Shown here in pieces: positions 21,101 through 29,199 of a DNA stretch of 64,000 nt. Every line of letters starts with the position of its first letter. Position 1 is the first letter of the stretch. A program made the translations under genes and the position numbers. Source of the DNA: Carposina sasakii (lineage: Eukaryota; Arthropoda; Insecta; Lepidoptera; Carposinidae); NCBI GenBank assembly GCA_014607495.2, contig CP053152.1:372001-436000 (forward strand), written 5' to 3'. The notes under the pieces are model-generated. The model was not told the origin of the DNA. It saw only the letters and a list, made by a program, of their open reading frames with translations, and did no database searches.

Positions 21101-21692
21101 GCCGCGCCTCCACACGATGCACTGCATCCACAGGCCCCGCGCCCGCACTGTCACCGCCCGAGGTCGCGGCCGCTGCACCGCTCACCTCAGCATGCCTGTC
21201 CGCAGCCTCCAGCGCCATCGCCAGTTCCACCGCCTTCTTGTAGTCTATCTGCTGCTCGGCGAAAATTCTCGACCTCATTGCGTCGCTGGTCAATCCTGAG
21301 ACAAATTGATCACGCAAGTTTTCTTCTAAACCAGTCTTAAAGTTGCAGCTAGAAGCTAGATGTTTAAGAGCTTGCAGATATTCAGCCAATGTTTCACCTT
21401 GACGTTGTCGCCTTAGACGAAAAACATGACGCTCAGCTATTTCAGAACGTTGAGGTTCTAGATGGTCTTGCACTTTTTTAACTAAAACATCAAACGACAA
21501 GTTTTCGGGATGAGTCGGCGCGCACAGATCGCACATAAGATTATACGTAGCATCGCCCACAACAGTGACTAACGTAGGCACTTCCAATGCCGACTCGATA
21601 CCATTCAACAAAATAAATTGTTTAACACGACGCACATATGCCGGCCATTGTTTAGAACTAATGTCAAAACTTTCAATTTTACCGATCGGCAT
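18078..21692 (-). CDS. gag-pol polyprotein of the mag-like retrotransposon
   Basis: 1204 codons read on the minus strand. Gag occupies roughly residues 1-230, followed by two zinc knuckles (CWRC...C, then CDSCGRRGHLKVMC) at about 228-262, preceded by an Ala/Gly/Arg-rich linker whose DNA (21015-21190) is strikingly GC-rich. The aspartic protease has DTGS near 319. Reverse transcriptase spans about 440-620 with FQDD (in place of the usual YxDD) near 598. RNase H (VDSSAYGIGA) lies near 744. Integrase has an HHCC finger (HEGH...CRACQAC) at about 964-1000 and a D-D-E triad near 1028, 1081 and 1116. The ATG lies 75 bp inside the primer site. The frame stops early in the integrase C-terminus after QKAYKG because of a one-base frameshift; the rest is 17650-18106. 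The product would be an intracellular virus-like particle polyprotein. Confidence 0.92.
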   Translation of the reverse strand: MPIGKIESFDISSKQWPAYVRRVKQFILLNGIESALEVPTLVTVVGDATYNLMCDLCAPTHPENLSFDVLVKKVQDHLEPQRSEIAERHVFRLRRQRQGETLAEYLQALKHLASSCNFKTGLEENLRDQFVSGLTSDAMRSRIFAEQQIDYKKAVELAMALEAADRHAEVSGAAAATSGGDSAGAGPVDAVHRVEARRGARASGGRRDGDGGARPGGSGTRAAVEPGSCWRCGKAHRSDRCRFSGYNCDSCGRRGHLKVMCDKVKSDTVSRVQYGGGGKRQNYLEDTSDDEFNSIAVCSQDNKPYFLDIKVNNKDLTCEIDTGSRISAINKQMYNRYFSHLPIVEDSLILRCYSGTRIQPLGYILVDIRFKNCAAKKQLLYVISNGGRPLLGRDWMRALEINQIHFNQIDDDDIVNKLCKEFPEVFTDKLGTCKRTISLQMLDSDGVYVRARPVPLALRARVERELERLQRDGTICRVDHSEYGTPIVPVVKSNGDIRICGDYKININPKLKRDIYPLPRIEELFATLSNGQEYTKIDLKHAFEQLTLDSESQKYTAITTHMGTFVYHRLPYGLSCIPEKFQKIMEETLRGIPSTVVFQDDICCTGVDRNDHLKNLRCVLSRLRDMGLTIKQSKCMFLQPSVTYLGFIINKSGLHPDPAKLRAISDAPRPIDVSQLKGFLGLLNYYGKFIPNLSTLLSPLHELLKKGVQWKWNAVCEKSFVEAKHVLLSGRVLAHYEEGRPLVLSVDSSAYGIGAVLAHRYEDGSERPVSCASRTLNQAERNYSQLDKEALAIYFGITKHHQYLFGRRFLLRTDHQPLAFIFGEKGGIPQTAASRLQRWATRLTGYDFSVEYVRSKDNGPADALSRLPLESNDRSHGTKISYINILEESFPINFKDISKYTARDALLSKIYGYIVHSWPNFTSCEDEKPFFARKNDLSVDLGCILYKYRIVVPLPLRKDVLNEVHEGHLGMNKMKNIARNYVYWPNMDRDIEELCRACQACQAVRDAPPHAPLHPWEFPQYPWQRIHADFFDCGGKKFIVLVDAHSKWIEVVQMTTTTATATINVLRSIFARFGLPMQLVTDNGPPFFSDEFKNYCRKNCIKHITSAPYRPQGNGEAENAVKTLKKTIKKAIIESVDVTTALNKFLFQYRNCQHATTGVSPATLLLGRKLRGRLDALWPDVGAVVREAQEGQKAYKGGSTGILM

Positions 21693-21766
21693 TATTATTT
21701 ACGATTAAAATTTTATTATTTTTGTTTTTAATCACGCGTCTAAATTATTTTTTTTTTTTTTTTTAT

Positions 21767-21776
21767 CTCGTCGCCA
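21767..21776 (-). other. Primer binding site complementary to tRNA-Ser
   Basis: On the minus strand TGGCGACGAG follows the 5' LTR after one T. It is complementary to the ...CUCGUCGCCA 3' end of an insect tRNA-Ser (known from tRNA sequences; not checked here). An A-rich leader follows before the gag ATG. Confidence 0.8.
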
Positions 21777-21777
21777 A

Positions 21778-21886
21778 TGGAAAGACGTCAATAAAACAAC
21801 AGGGCTGGGAACTGACTGACGTTTATTTGACAGCTCATCTGCTAGCCAGTATATAGAACTAAAACCTTTTTACAGGAAACCTTACA
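21778..21886 (-). repeat. 5' LTR of the mag-like element
   Basis: 109 bp and identical to the 3' LTR. It carries the element's promoter. TATA-like tctatatact lies about 30 bp into it. The short length is like that of silkworm mag. Confidence 0.9.
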
Positions 21887-22170
21887 GTTTTCATACTAAT
21901 TTTCAAATTTGAAATAAAAAAATCTCGATTTTTCTTTATGATCTCTAGTATTGAAATTAGCCGTAAGTAAGCCACTTTTTGGCATGTACTACTACTACTA
22001 CAGTGCGGGTAGATATTTTGCTCACTTGAGAAACTACCTTACAAAAGGCAAAGGTTTCCCAGAAAATGTCCGACAGAATTTTAGCATACTAAGGAATGTC
22101 CGTATCCGCATTTCTGTACGTTCATGCATTTATTCAAAGCTTTGACGTGAAAGGGAAGTGGAGAAAAATT

Positions 22171-22248
22171 ACGAAATACCGGTGAAAACCGGCTGCGGCC
22201 GGTACTAACCGGATTTAACCGGATTACGGCAAGTGTAGCAAACCGGCT
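22171..22248. repeat. 10-bp-phased CCGG array, second locus
   Basis: CCGG recurs at 22179, 22189, 22199, 22209 and 22219, exactly every 10 bp (ccggtgaaaa, ccggctgcgg, ccggtactaa, ccggatttaa). A further CCGG follows at 22243 after a slipped interval. Same period and similar units as 6231-6300. Confidence 0.7.
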
Positions 22249-22507
22249 CAAAGCGGATGTTTATGACGGATTTTATCATATGAGTTTGCTATTGAGTTTT
22301 AGCATAGGTTTTAGTTACGATTATGTTAAGTATATCAATCTTTAACAGATATATTATTTTGTGTTTCTCATAATTAATAGGTAGGTAGGTACTAACTATT
22401 TGTTGTTATGTTCACTACTGTTCTTAAAATAATAATATTATATTTTTGTTGGAATGCGTCACTGAAATCTTACATGAATTGTTTATATCAGGAACTAAGA
22501 TTCTTTT

Positions 22508-22800
22508 ATAACTTTTTTTTTAATGATACACTGATGGTAGCCTGAAGGGCTTTGCCGTCTTCACCGGGCTACTTGGCGTGCGCTGAAGACGCACAACCGA
22601 ATGGTTTAAACCTACGCGACCAGTGCACCCCAGATACGGCTGGGGCTTTGTCGATTGGGGGACTAAACAAAGGTTTGTATGACTATTTGTAGAATGGCTG
22701 GTAGGGTCGGTGCCCAGCAGCGTCCTACTTTCGACTCTACCTACCAAGGGTTCCTGGAAAACCCACCGCTAAAGAACCCTCGAAACAACTTCTTTTATAA
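22508..22800 (+). repeat. Probable dispersed repeat, GC-richer
   Basis: Starts with a T run then aatgatacactgatggtagc and includes gccgtcttcaccgggctact, gtgcgctgaagacgcacaac, gggggactaaacaaaggttt and ctttcgactctacctaccaa. The style resembles lepidopteran retroelement tails that I recall, but there is no second copy in this window. Class unknown. Confidence 0.35.
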
Positions 22801-23320
22801 CTTCGACAAGTAAAGAAACATTGGTCATTAATTTTAATAGAAGTATTCAAGGAAATAAAGTTAGGGCAAATATTATGTATGTACAAAAAAATGTGCTGAA
22901 TCGTAGTATCCTCTTCATTTCAAGTCTTCTGCCTTCAGGGCTCATTACTTATATCCCCCCCCCTCCTACCCCCCACTCCTCCCTCCCCTCTCCCGCAAAG
23001 TATCCATTAATTAAGTGGTAAAACTTGTCTCGAGTAGTCATTAATTTTATGATTCATTAAAAGCTCTAGTTTACCGAAACTTGGGCCCCGGGTCTGTTTT
23101 CACGACGTCTGCAGATTTTACACGCTTTTGCGTAGTTTTAGTTAGTTATCATTATACACATGACTTTATTATTATAATAGTAATAATAATAATATAATGT
23201 GTATCCCACACCATATTAAAGTTCTCTAAAAAGGGCCTCTACATCTTGGCCACGGCCCGATGCACGCCTCTCAAAGGACCGGGACTCTGTAGTCCCGAGA
23301 ATTTAAACAGAGATACAAAT
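22801..23320. other. Unassigned DNA with a polypyrimidine tract
   Basis: Holds the C/T tract at 22953-22996, a (taa)n-like stretch near 23175-23197 and a small hairpin, gggactctgtagtcccgag. No gene. Confidence 0.4.
22953..22996 (+). repeat. Polypyrimidine tract
   Basis: About 44 bases almost purely C and T with only two A. Low-complexity DNA; no adjoining exon was recognised, so a splice role is not supported. Confidence 0.6.
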
Positions 23321-23502
23321 AGTAATAATAATTTATTTCGTTTAAATGTACATGTCTATATGAACAAGGTTGAGGTTCCCTAGTAGTCAGGGAGCCTCGC
23401 TCCTCCATAGCCAATATATACATAGGTAAACATTTAGAACACAAAATTTACTTACACAAAACTTATTCTAATTCTTGTCTGTGTGTATGTTTAGATATGT
23501 TA

Positions 23503-23503
<1 letters not shown>

Positions 23504-23536
<33 letters not shown>
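23504..23536 (+). repeat. (TG)n microsatellite
   Basis: About 16 uninterrupted TG units followed by ctgtgtgaga. It lies in the presumed 3' untranslated part of the minus-strand LINE. Confidence 0.9.
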
Positions 23537-23537
<1 letters not shown>

Positions 23538-23671
23538 TGTGTGAGATATTTGTATTTTACATATAATATATTTCGATCAAATATATTTGATCGAAGATAA
23601 TATATCACAATGTATGTGTCTCATCCTAGATCATCTGCGGTTTAAGCTGATTTATTCGATTCGATCAAATT

Positions 23672-24690
23672 CTATATTTTTAATATTTCCTCCGTTTCGT
23701 CGTAAGTAAGTTTTTTTATCCATTCGTTTACATTCGTGTTTATTTAGGTCGTATACAGGGTGTAACAAAAAGGGTATGTTAAGCGAAAAGCTATGTAAAT
23801 AGCCCACTATAGAGAACCTATCTACAAAATTTAAGACTCGAAATCACATTTTTATTTTTCAAGATTGTATGAAAATTCCTGAGATATTTAAAAATTCTCC
23901 ATACTATCCGGAAAAATAAACATGTGATTTCTGGTCTCAAATTTTGTGGATAGGTTCTTTACAGTGAGCTGTTCATATAGCTTTTCGCTTAACATACCCT
24001 TTTTGTTACATCCTGTATATTGAGCAAGTAGTTAATTTTATTATACAGATGAGTTGATTGAGCCCGATGTTGTCGTTTAGCGAATTTAGTTTTATTACCT
24101 TTTGATTTTAATATAAATAATTGTTTCCGTTTTTTTTTAATTTTTGGGTCATATATTAATGATGTATGTTTTTTATAGATAGAGTTAATAATGTATAGCT
24201 TTCTAACTGTTTGTAAATCACATAGGGCGTACAGCTGATCCGTCGGAAAATTATTCCGTAGGAAGTACATTACTTTCAGCAGAATTCTCTGAGCTCTCTC
24301 CACTTCTTTAAACTTAGTTTTGCCAATCCTATTCGAAACCTGCGTAACCTGTGGGTGCCAAGATAGTCTTTGGTCAATGAGTATACCTAGATATTTTGTA
24401 GCTGTAATTTTATCGAGGACCGGACAATTACAAATTCGAGCATTTGAACATTCGTGTAATTTAATGTTAAAATCTAATATAGGTTGAGTTCGTTTATCTA
24501 TCGAAAAACATATATAATTGGTTTTTTGAATGTTAAGCCACTGTCTTACCCTTGCAAGACCTTTTTCAGTTGTTTTTTGAACCATTTTCCAGGAGCATTC
24601 TGAAAAAACTAGAGCAGTGTCATCCGCATATGAAAATACCCGCGCATCATATATTTCCATTAATAGCAAATCATTTGGAAGTGTCTTAGG
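23672..24690 (-). pseudogene. 5'-truncated LINE reverse transcriptase, interrupted by a MITE
   Basis: The remaining protein starts just before the catalytic motif YADDTALVF and continues through the thumb region (KYLGILIDQRLSWHPQV) and C-terminal part (LYALCDLQTVRKLY). This resembles CR1/Jockey-group LINEs. The first half of RT and the endonuclease are missing. P260-1 (23756-24015) interrupts the coding end. Beyond it the same frame runs on, and one base out of phase it reads LTYDETEEILKI followed by a stop near 23672, which looks like the natural C-terminus. The presumed 3' untranslated region continues left to an (aat)n-type end near 23320. Confidence 0.65.
23756..24015. mobile_element. P260-1, palindromic mariner-type MITE, 260 bp
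   Basis: Begins CAGGGTGTAACAAAAAGGGT and ends with its reverse complement (ACCCTTTTTGTTACATCCTG), with TA on both sides. The inverted repeats cover nearly the whole element, so the transcript would fold as one long hairpin. Two further copies of exactly 260 bp lie at 27565 and 41599. No coding capacity. TA target and CAGGGTG ends indicate a Tc1/mariner-superfamily MITE. Confidence 0.85.
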
Positions 24691-24917
24691 ACTGAAATGT
24701 GGATGGAAGGATTGGAAGGATTGGAAGGGGAAGACCTTGCCGGACTTTCACCAATCAAATTGATGAAATTCAGAGAAAGGTCAAGTCAAGAGTACCCTAA
24801 ACCGACGAGCATGCATAAAGAATATCATGAAAATATGATAAATCGAAAGAGGAGTAGCAAGTGGCGGTCCGTAATCTCTGCCTACCCCGCAGGAAAAGGG
24901 GCGTGACTTTATGTATG

Positions 24918-25105
24918 TACCAGTGGACGCCCGCGACGTCGTCCGCGTGGACTGTAGATAAATCAAAATTTCGAAATTATCCGGGATAAAAACTATTTTC
25001 CCGGGATAAAAAGTAGCCTATGTGTTAATTCAGGGTGTCAACTAACTCCATACCAAATTTTATTAAAATCACTCCATTTTTATCAAAGAGAAACCGCAAA
25101 GTTAA
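24918..25105 (+). repeat. Dispersed repeat R-I
   Basis: Reads ccagtggacgcccgcgacgt, gaaattatccgggataaaaa, aaaagtagcctatgtgttaa and gggtgtcaactaactccat. Same variant as 47347-47590. Confidence 0.6.
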
Positions 25106-25289
25106 TGCGGAGAGGCAAATTTTTATTTTAAAATCTACTTAAAAGCAAAATAATGCTCTAAAAATAAGCACTACTTAGACAAACACTTCTCAGTACTTTC
25201 CGGACGTTTCTAAACAAACAAGTGTATAGTAATTTTTTTCCTCTATCTTTATTGAATATGCACACAGTGTATAAGCTATGCAGTATATC

Positions 25290-25445
25290 AACTTTATGTA
25301 GGTAACTTTATGCGGCCGCCCACGACTTTGTTCGCGTAAAGGGGAATTTCGTATCAGTATTGCACCCGTGGCGGGGCACGAGGCCAGTTATACCTTTATA
25401 AACCTTCCTCTTGAATCACAACAGATTGCGATACCAAACTGCATC
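25290..25445 (+). repeat. Dispersed repeat R-B, degraded
   Basis: Contains cagtattgcacccgtgg, aaaccttcctcttgaatcac and aaactgcatcaaaatc, the R-B landmarks. Confidence 0.5.
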
Positions 25446-25467
25446 AAAATCTTTTCATAGTTTTAAC

Positions 25468-25665
25468 TAGTGGACGCCCGCGACTCCGTCCGCGGGGACT
25501 GCAAAAAAAACAAAAATCTAAATTAGGCGGGATAAAAACATTTTCCCGGAATAAAAAGTAACCTATATGTTAAGTGAGACCTGTCACAATATATTCCTGA
25601 TAACTGCATCGAAATCGATCCAGCCGTTTCTGAGATTAGCGTGCACAAATATCGATCAGTTACAA
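25468..25665 (+). repeat. Dispersed repeat R-I, long variant
   Basis: Matches 8556-8800: aactagtggacgcccgcgac, gtgagacctgtcacaatata, ctgcatcgaaatcgatcca and gattagcgtgcacaaat. Confidence 0.6.
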
Positions 25666-26090
25666 TTTTATTATTATTATGAATTAATTAATATTATATG
25701 TATAGAAGATCTAAGCATATGTAGGGACTGATAAACAGTGGGATGCGAAGTTTTTTTATAGTATGTAGTGATGATGTGACTAACCTCATATTCTCAGAGA
25801 TAACTTATTTTCTTTTAAGTAAGAGCTAATTTTTAATTATTCTATGAGCATTCATTCCCTTACAACTCCACTATCGGATGCAAGAGAGAGCCACAGTCGA
25901 ATGCAAATCCTAGAACGCGATCTCAAAGTTTCTTACAATTATTGGAATATATACATTGGCCAAACCACAACTAGTGATGCCAGTGTGGGGGTGGTGAGAA
26001 GGGAAGAGCTTTCGGCCCCACCGGGTCACTTGCATTCGATAGGTGGCTCCGCTACTAATACCAAAGATACATGGGGATCTTTGAAACTAC
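25666..26090. other. Unassigned DNA
   Basis: Includes a 123-codon open frame starting at 25844 that runs into the SINE-A tail. It shows no recognisable domain and I do not support it as a gene. Confidence 0.35.
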
Positions 26091-26094
26091 GCAA

Positions 26095-26240
26095 CAGGTT
26101 TTTGCAAACATTGATGATATTTGTTTCCGAGTCATGGATGTTTCTAATACTTATCTATGTATTCAAATACATTGCTAAATATCCACGACACAAAACCTGG
26201 CCTAGGTCAATATGATGTGAAGTGTGTCAATATTTATTTT
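26095..26240 (+). mobile_element. SINE-A, 5'-truncated
   Basis: Starts at gcaaacattgatgatat, then gtttccgagtcatggatgtt, acgacacaaaacctgg, cctaggtcaatatgatgtga and agtgtgtcaatattta. The tRNA-like head is missing. Confidence 0.65.
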
Positions 26241-26527
26241 TGATGCGGATTTTTATTTAAAAATTATAGACAGATTTAAGAGAAAGCTTTACTTACATGG
26301 ATAGTATCAAGTAAATATTATAATAAAATGTGAGCAAGTTAACCAAGTTATTCCACTGTTACTGTATCCTGTGCAAAATGGGTCAGTAACAGCATTACCT
26401 ATCTGGGCTACTTTGACACGCAACTCAATTAGCGGCCATGACGCACTGTGATTGGCTAGCGGCTACTTCCTGACGCGTGTGAATATCTTCTACAAATTGT
26501 TCAAGTCTTTACCTTTTTTAATAAGTA

Positions 26528-26715
26528 CTAGCGGGCGCCCACGTCTACGTCCGCGTGGGAGTGCATTACTCCCGTGCTAAGCCGGGGCGGGTCACTCTAT
26601 CGATTTAATAAAAACCGCATCAAAATCCGTGGCATAGTTTTAATAATCTAAGTATACATAGAGACAGACAGACAGACAGAAAGACAGCGGGAAGCGACTT
26701 TGTTTTACAATATGT
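26528..26715 (+). repeat. Dispersed repeat R-B
   Basis: Reads actagcgggcgcccacgtct, gctaagccggggcgggtcac, accgcatcaaaatccgtggc, (acag)n and gggaagcgactttgttttac. It is a good copy; actag at the start is shared with R-I, R-H and R-L. Confidence 0.6.
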
Positions 26716-26814
26716 AATGATACACTTGGGACTTCACGATGTTGCTTATAATCATGCCGTGATTTCTGATCAAATTCTGATCTGACAAGATTACATAATA
26801 TAGGTACATAATTA

Positions 26815-27015
26815 TAGTCACGTCCATTATCCCTCAAAGAAGTTGGGCAGAAGTGTGCAAATCTCACACCCACTCATCACTAGTTAGTAGCCGGTTTTCT
26901 GTAACAATGTAACAATCTCGGTAACGATTCCAAAAGGAAATGTTTTCCTGCTGTTCTAAATAGGTATTATAAGCTATTTAGCATCAGAGCCTCGTCCGTT
27001 AAATAGCAGAGTTTA
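26815..27015 (+). repeat. Dispersed repeat R-D
   Basis: From agtcacgtccattatccctc through gttgggcagaagtgtgc to gcctcgtccgttaaatagca; compare 6995-7160. Confidence 0.5.
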
Positions 27016-27560
27016 AATAAGAAATACCCGACAAAGTTAGCTTGTGATTTTTCCCGCATTTCCTTCATGTGTGGTCCCACAAGCAATTTCTCAAGTAACT
27101 ACGGTTAGCTATTAGAGAATGTCACCTATGTATTAGCAAACTTTTATTGTACATTGAAGAGAAATTTATAAGCCTTTTTCTCAAAAACAATTATCAAACC
27201 ATTTGTCTTTATAATTTTGTATGTAGACAAAGTTTCTTTTATAATTACCTAATTGGTAAACGGACCTTCTATTTAGTATTCTAGTCTAGTTTTATTAATC
27301 TTAGTTGTCTCCATTGTGAAGGACCTACTGAACGAATCATAGTCAAAATGCCAGTCAATTTCTCTCAGTCCATAATAAAGCCTATATCAGTGCATTTACG
27401 GAGTCATTTACCCGTCCCCTGATCCTTAAGCAAATATCAAAAGGAGATGATAAGGTCATTCGGCGTAATGTGCTTATAGTTTACGCTCGCAGTATATCAA
27501 ATCCAATCAAATCGTTTTATTGCGTACTAAGTGTAACAGTTTTAGGTATGATACAGAATA
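27016..27560. other. Unassigned AT-rich DNA
   Basis: No gene or repeat recognised apart from a short aatccaatcaaatcgtttta stretch near 27490. Confidence 0.35.
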
Positions 27561-27564
27561 TATA

Positions 27565-27824
27565 CAGGGTGTAACAAAAAGGGTATGTTAAGCGAAAAGC
27601 TATGTAAATAGCCCACTATAGAGAACCTATCCACAAAATTTGAGATCCGAAATCACATGTTTATTTTTCCCAATAGTTTGGAGAATTTTTAAATATCTCA
27701 GGAATTTTCATACAATCTTGAAAAATAAAAATGTGATTTCGAGTTTCAAATTTTGGAAATAGGTTCTCTATAGTGGGCTATTTATACAGCTTTTCGCTTA
27801 ACATATCCTTTCTGTTACACCCTG
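27565..27824. mobile_element. P260-2, palindromic mariner-type MITE, 260 bp
   Basis: Same ends as P260-1 (CAGGGTGTAACAAAAAGGGT...GTTACACCCTG), TA on both sides and identical total length. Internal arms (agcccactatagagaaccta and taggttctctatagtgggct) pair perfectly over 20 bases. Confidence 0.85.
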
Positions 27825-28039
27825 TATATATGACTCCCAGTGCCTTAATCCAACTTTTCCGCTGAAAAATGTAAAAATTAAAGTTAACTAAGTTTGAGCT
27901 ACCTATAATAGGTACTATACTTATTGCTTATCAAGAAGATATTGCAAATATACGTTTCAGATTAATATGCCAAGCTGATGTGGTCCTAGCCTATGTGCGA
28001 GAAGGTAATAAATAACTCACGTGTTCACTATACCTAAAC

Positions 28040-28175
28040 ATCGTCGTCAGCCAATTGCAGTCCACTGCCGGACGTAGGCCTCCACCAGAGCACGCCAGAG
28101 CCATGTGGGATCTCCCGTTTTTGCTATCCAGTCACTACCAACCGCCCTCTTCAAGTCATCGGTCCATCCAACCCT
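28040..28175 (-). pseudogene. LINE C-terminal/3'-tail fragment
   Basis: Same type as 5920-6082: tgcagtccactgccggacgt, gtgggatctcccgtttttgc and gtcatcggtccatccaac in plus orientation, coding on minus. Confidence 0.55.
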
Positions 28176-28375
28176 AGAAATAAGCTCATTAAAAGAGTTG
28201 TGTTCTAACTGATATCATAATATTAAAACCAGCCCTTACGTCACTTATCGTTTAAAATACGGTTTTTTTTTTAAACGGTCGCATAGTCGTCCTTTGACAA
28301 TTAGCAGCCGGTTGCCGACCAGTCGTTAGTTACCAAAATAAGTATGCCTACAAGTTAAAGTTTCTACGAGTATAT

Positions 28376-28724
28376 AGGATGCTACAGTAGGGGTACGTTA
28401 AGCGAAATAATATAAATATAGAACCTATTCACCAAGTGTGAGGCTCGAAATCACATGTTTATTTTTCCAGATAGTATCTAGTGTTCCTAAATGACTGAGA
28501 CATGTTCAAAAATAATAGCGTGATTTTGAGTCTCATATTTTGTCCATAGGTTCTACTTACGATCAATTTTAATACGAGAGATGAAATAGAATCTCGGATT
28601 TTTAAATACCTAATTTGAAATTTTGTATGAAAACAATTTTATTTAAGATTAAATGCAAAAATCTCTCAAGATCAGTAATATAGTTGGCTATGTTCATAAT
28701 ATTTCCCTTTTTGTTATATCTTGT
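28376..28724. mobile_element. Old P260 copy interrupted by R-F
   Basis: The left arm (gctacagtaggggtacgtta, cgaaatcacatgtttatttt) and right arm (catagg ttcta before 28561, then ggctatgttcat and tttttgttatatcttgta) are a diverged P260 element. Between the arms lies R-F (28563-28682). Without R-F its length is close to that of the 260-bp copies. Confidence 0.6.
28563..28682 (+). repeat. Repeat R-F inside an old P260 copy
   Basis: Reads atcaattttaatacgagaga, gaatctcggatttttaaa, attttgtatgaaaacaattt and aatctctcaagatcag; compare 8057-8190. Confidence 0.65.
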
Positions 28725-29195
28725 ATATGAACATAACGTCAATTAACATACCTACGTTAGTTTCTATTAACAAAACGTAAAATGAACCTGCGGGATGTAG
28801 TTTCTATAAAGATCGTTGCCATAACAGCTCCTTTTGTGTATACCTCCATGGCCTGACCCTCGGGCCGCGTTTGACGCACAGCCGGTACTAAACTAGCGCA
28901 TCATATTTTATGGCGATTTCGGCCCTTTATTGAGGTCATTAAACTCGAAGCCTTTTAAGGCCTGTGCGGATTCTTGGTAATTTGCTTAGGAAAAGCTTGG
29001 ATTTAATTTTTATTTATTCTTTTGCGTAATGTTAACGAGTTGAGGGATTTTCTGACAACTATAAAAAACTGGTATAAATCGCCTGGATAGATGGCGTGAG
29101 CGAATCTCCTACCAGAAAATTCTGTGTGAAGAGCTGAAAGGGAGGAGCTAGGTAGAAGATGTAGGTAACGCTATCTATTTTTGCCAGTTATTTCA
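28725..29195. other. Unassigned DNA
   Basis: A mixed-composition part near 28845-28985 (acgcacagccggtactaaac, ggcgatttcggccctttatt) appears only once in the window. No open frame of note. Confidence 0.35.
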
Positions 29196-29199
29196 GTTT

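Larger units (their letters stand above)
17424..21886 (-). mobile_element. Ty3/gypsy LTR retrotransposon, mag-like, 4463 bp
   Basis: Two identical 109-bp LTRs flank one gag-pol frame. The ends are TGTAAGG...TTTCCA (TG...CA). The primer site next to the 5' LTR complements tRNA-Ser, and a polypurine tract precedes the 3' LTR. There is no env frame. Very short LTRs, a fused gag-pol and two zinc knuckles fit the mag lineage first described in silkworm (family knowledge; lineage inferred). Identical LTRs mean recent insertion. The only evident lesion is a one-base frameshift near the integrase C-terminus. The target duplication is unclear: 5' flank ...aaaac against 3' flank (tgt)aac gives 3-4 bp at best. 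Confidence 0.9.
17383..21962 (-). repeat. Repeat R-F split by the mag-like retrotransposon
   Basis: The left part (17383-17423: atcttgagagattttttgca, then atttcag) and the right part (21887-21962: gttttcatactaattttca, then gatctctagtattgaaatta) are the two halves of one reversed R-F copy, as judged from the intact copy at 8057-8190. All sequence between belongs to the LTR element. Confidence 0.7.

Noticed and set aside
20874..21299. Open frames on the plus strand opposite gag (141 codons and others)
   Set aside because: They are shadows of the GC-rich gag linker, rich in Arg/Pro/Ala, with no domain and no independent support.
25844..26215. 123-codon plus-strand frame
   Set aside because: Runs into the SINE-A tail, which supplies the last third; no domain or codon signal of its own.
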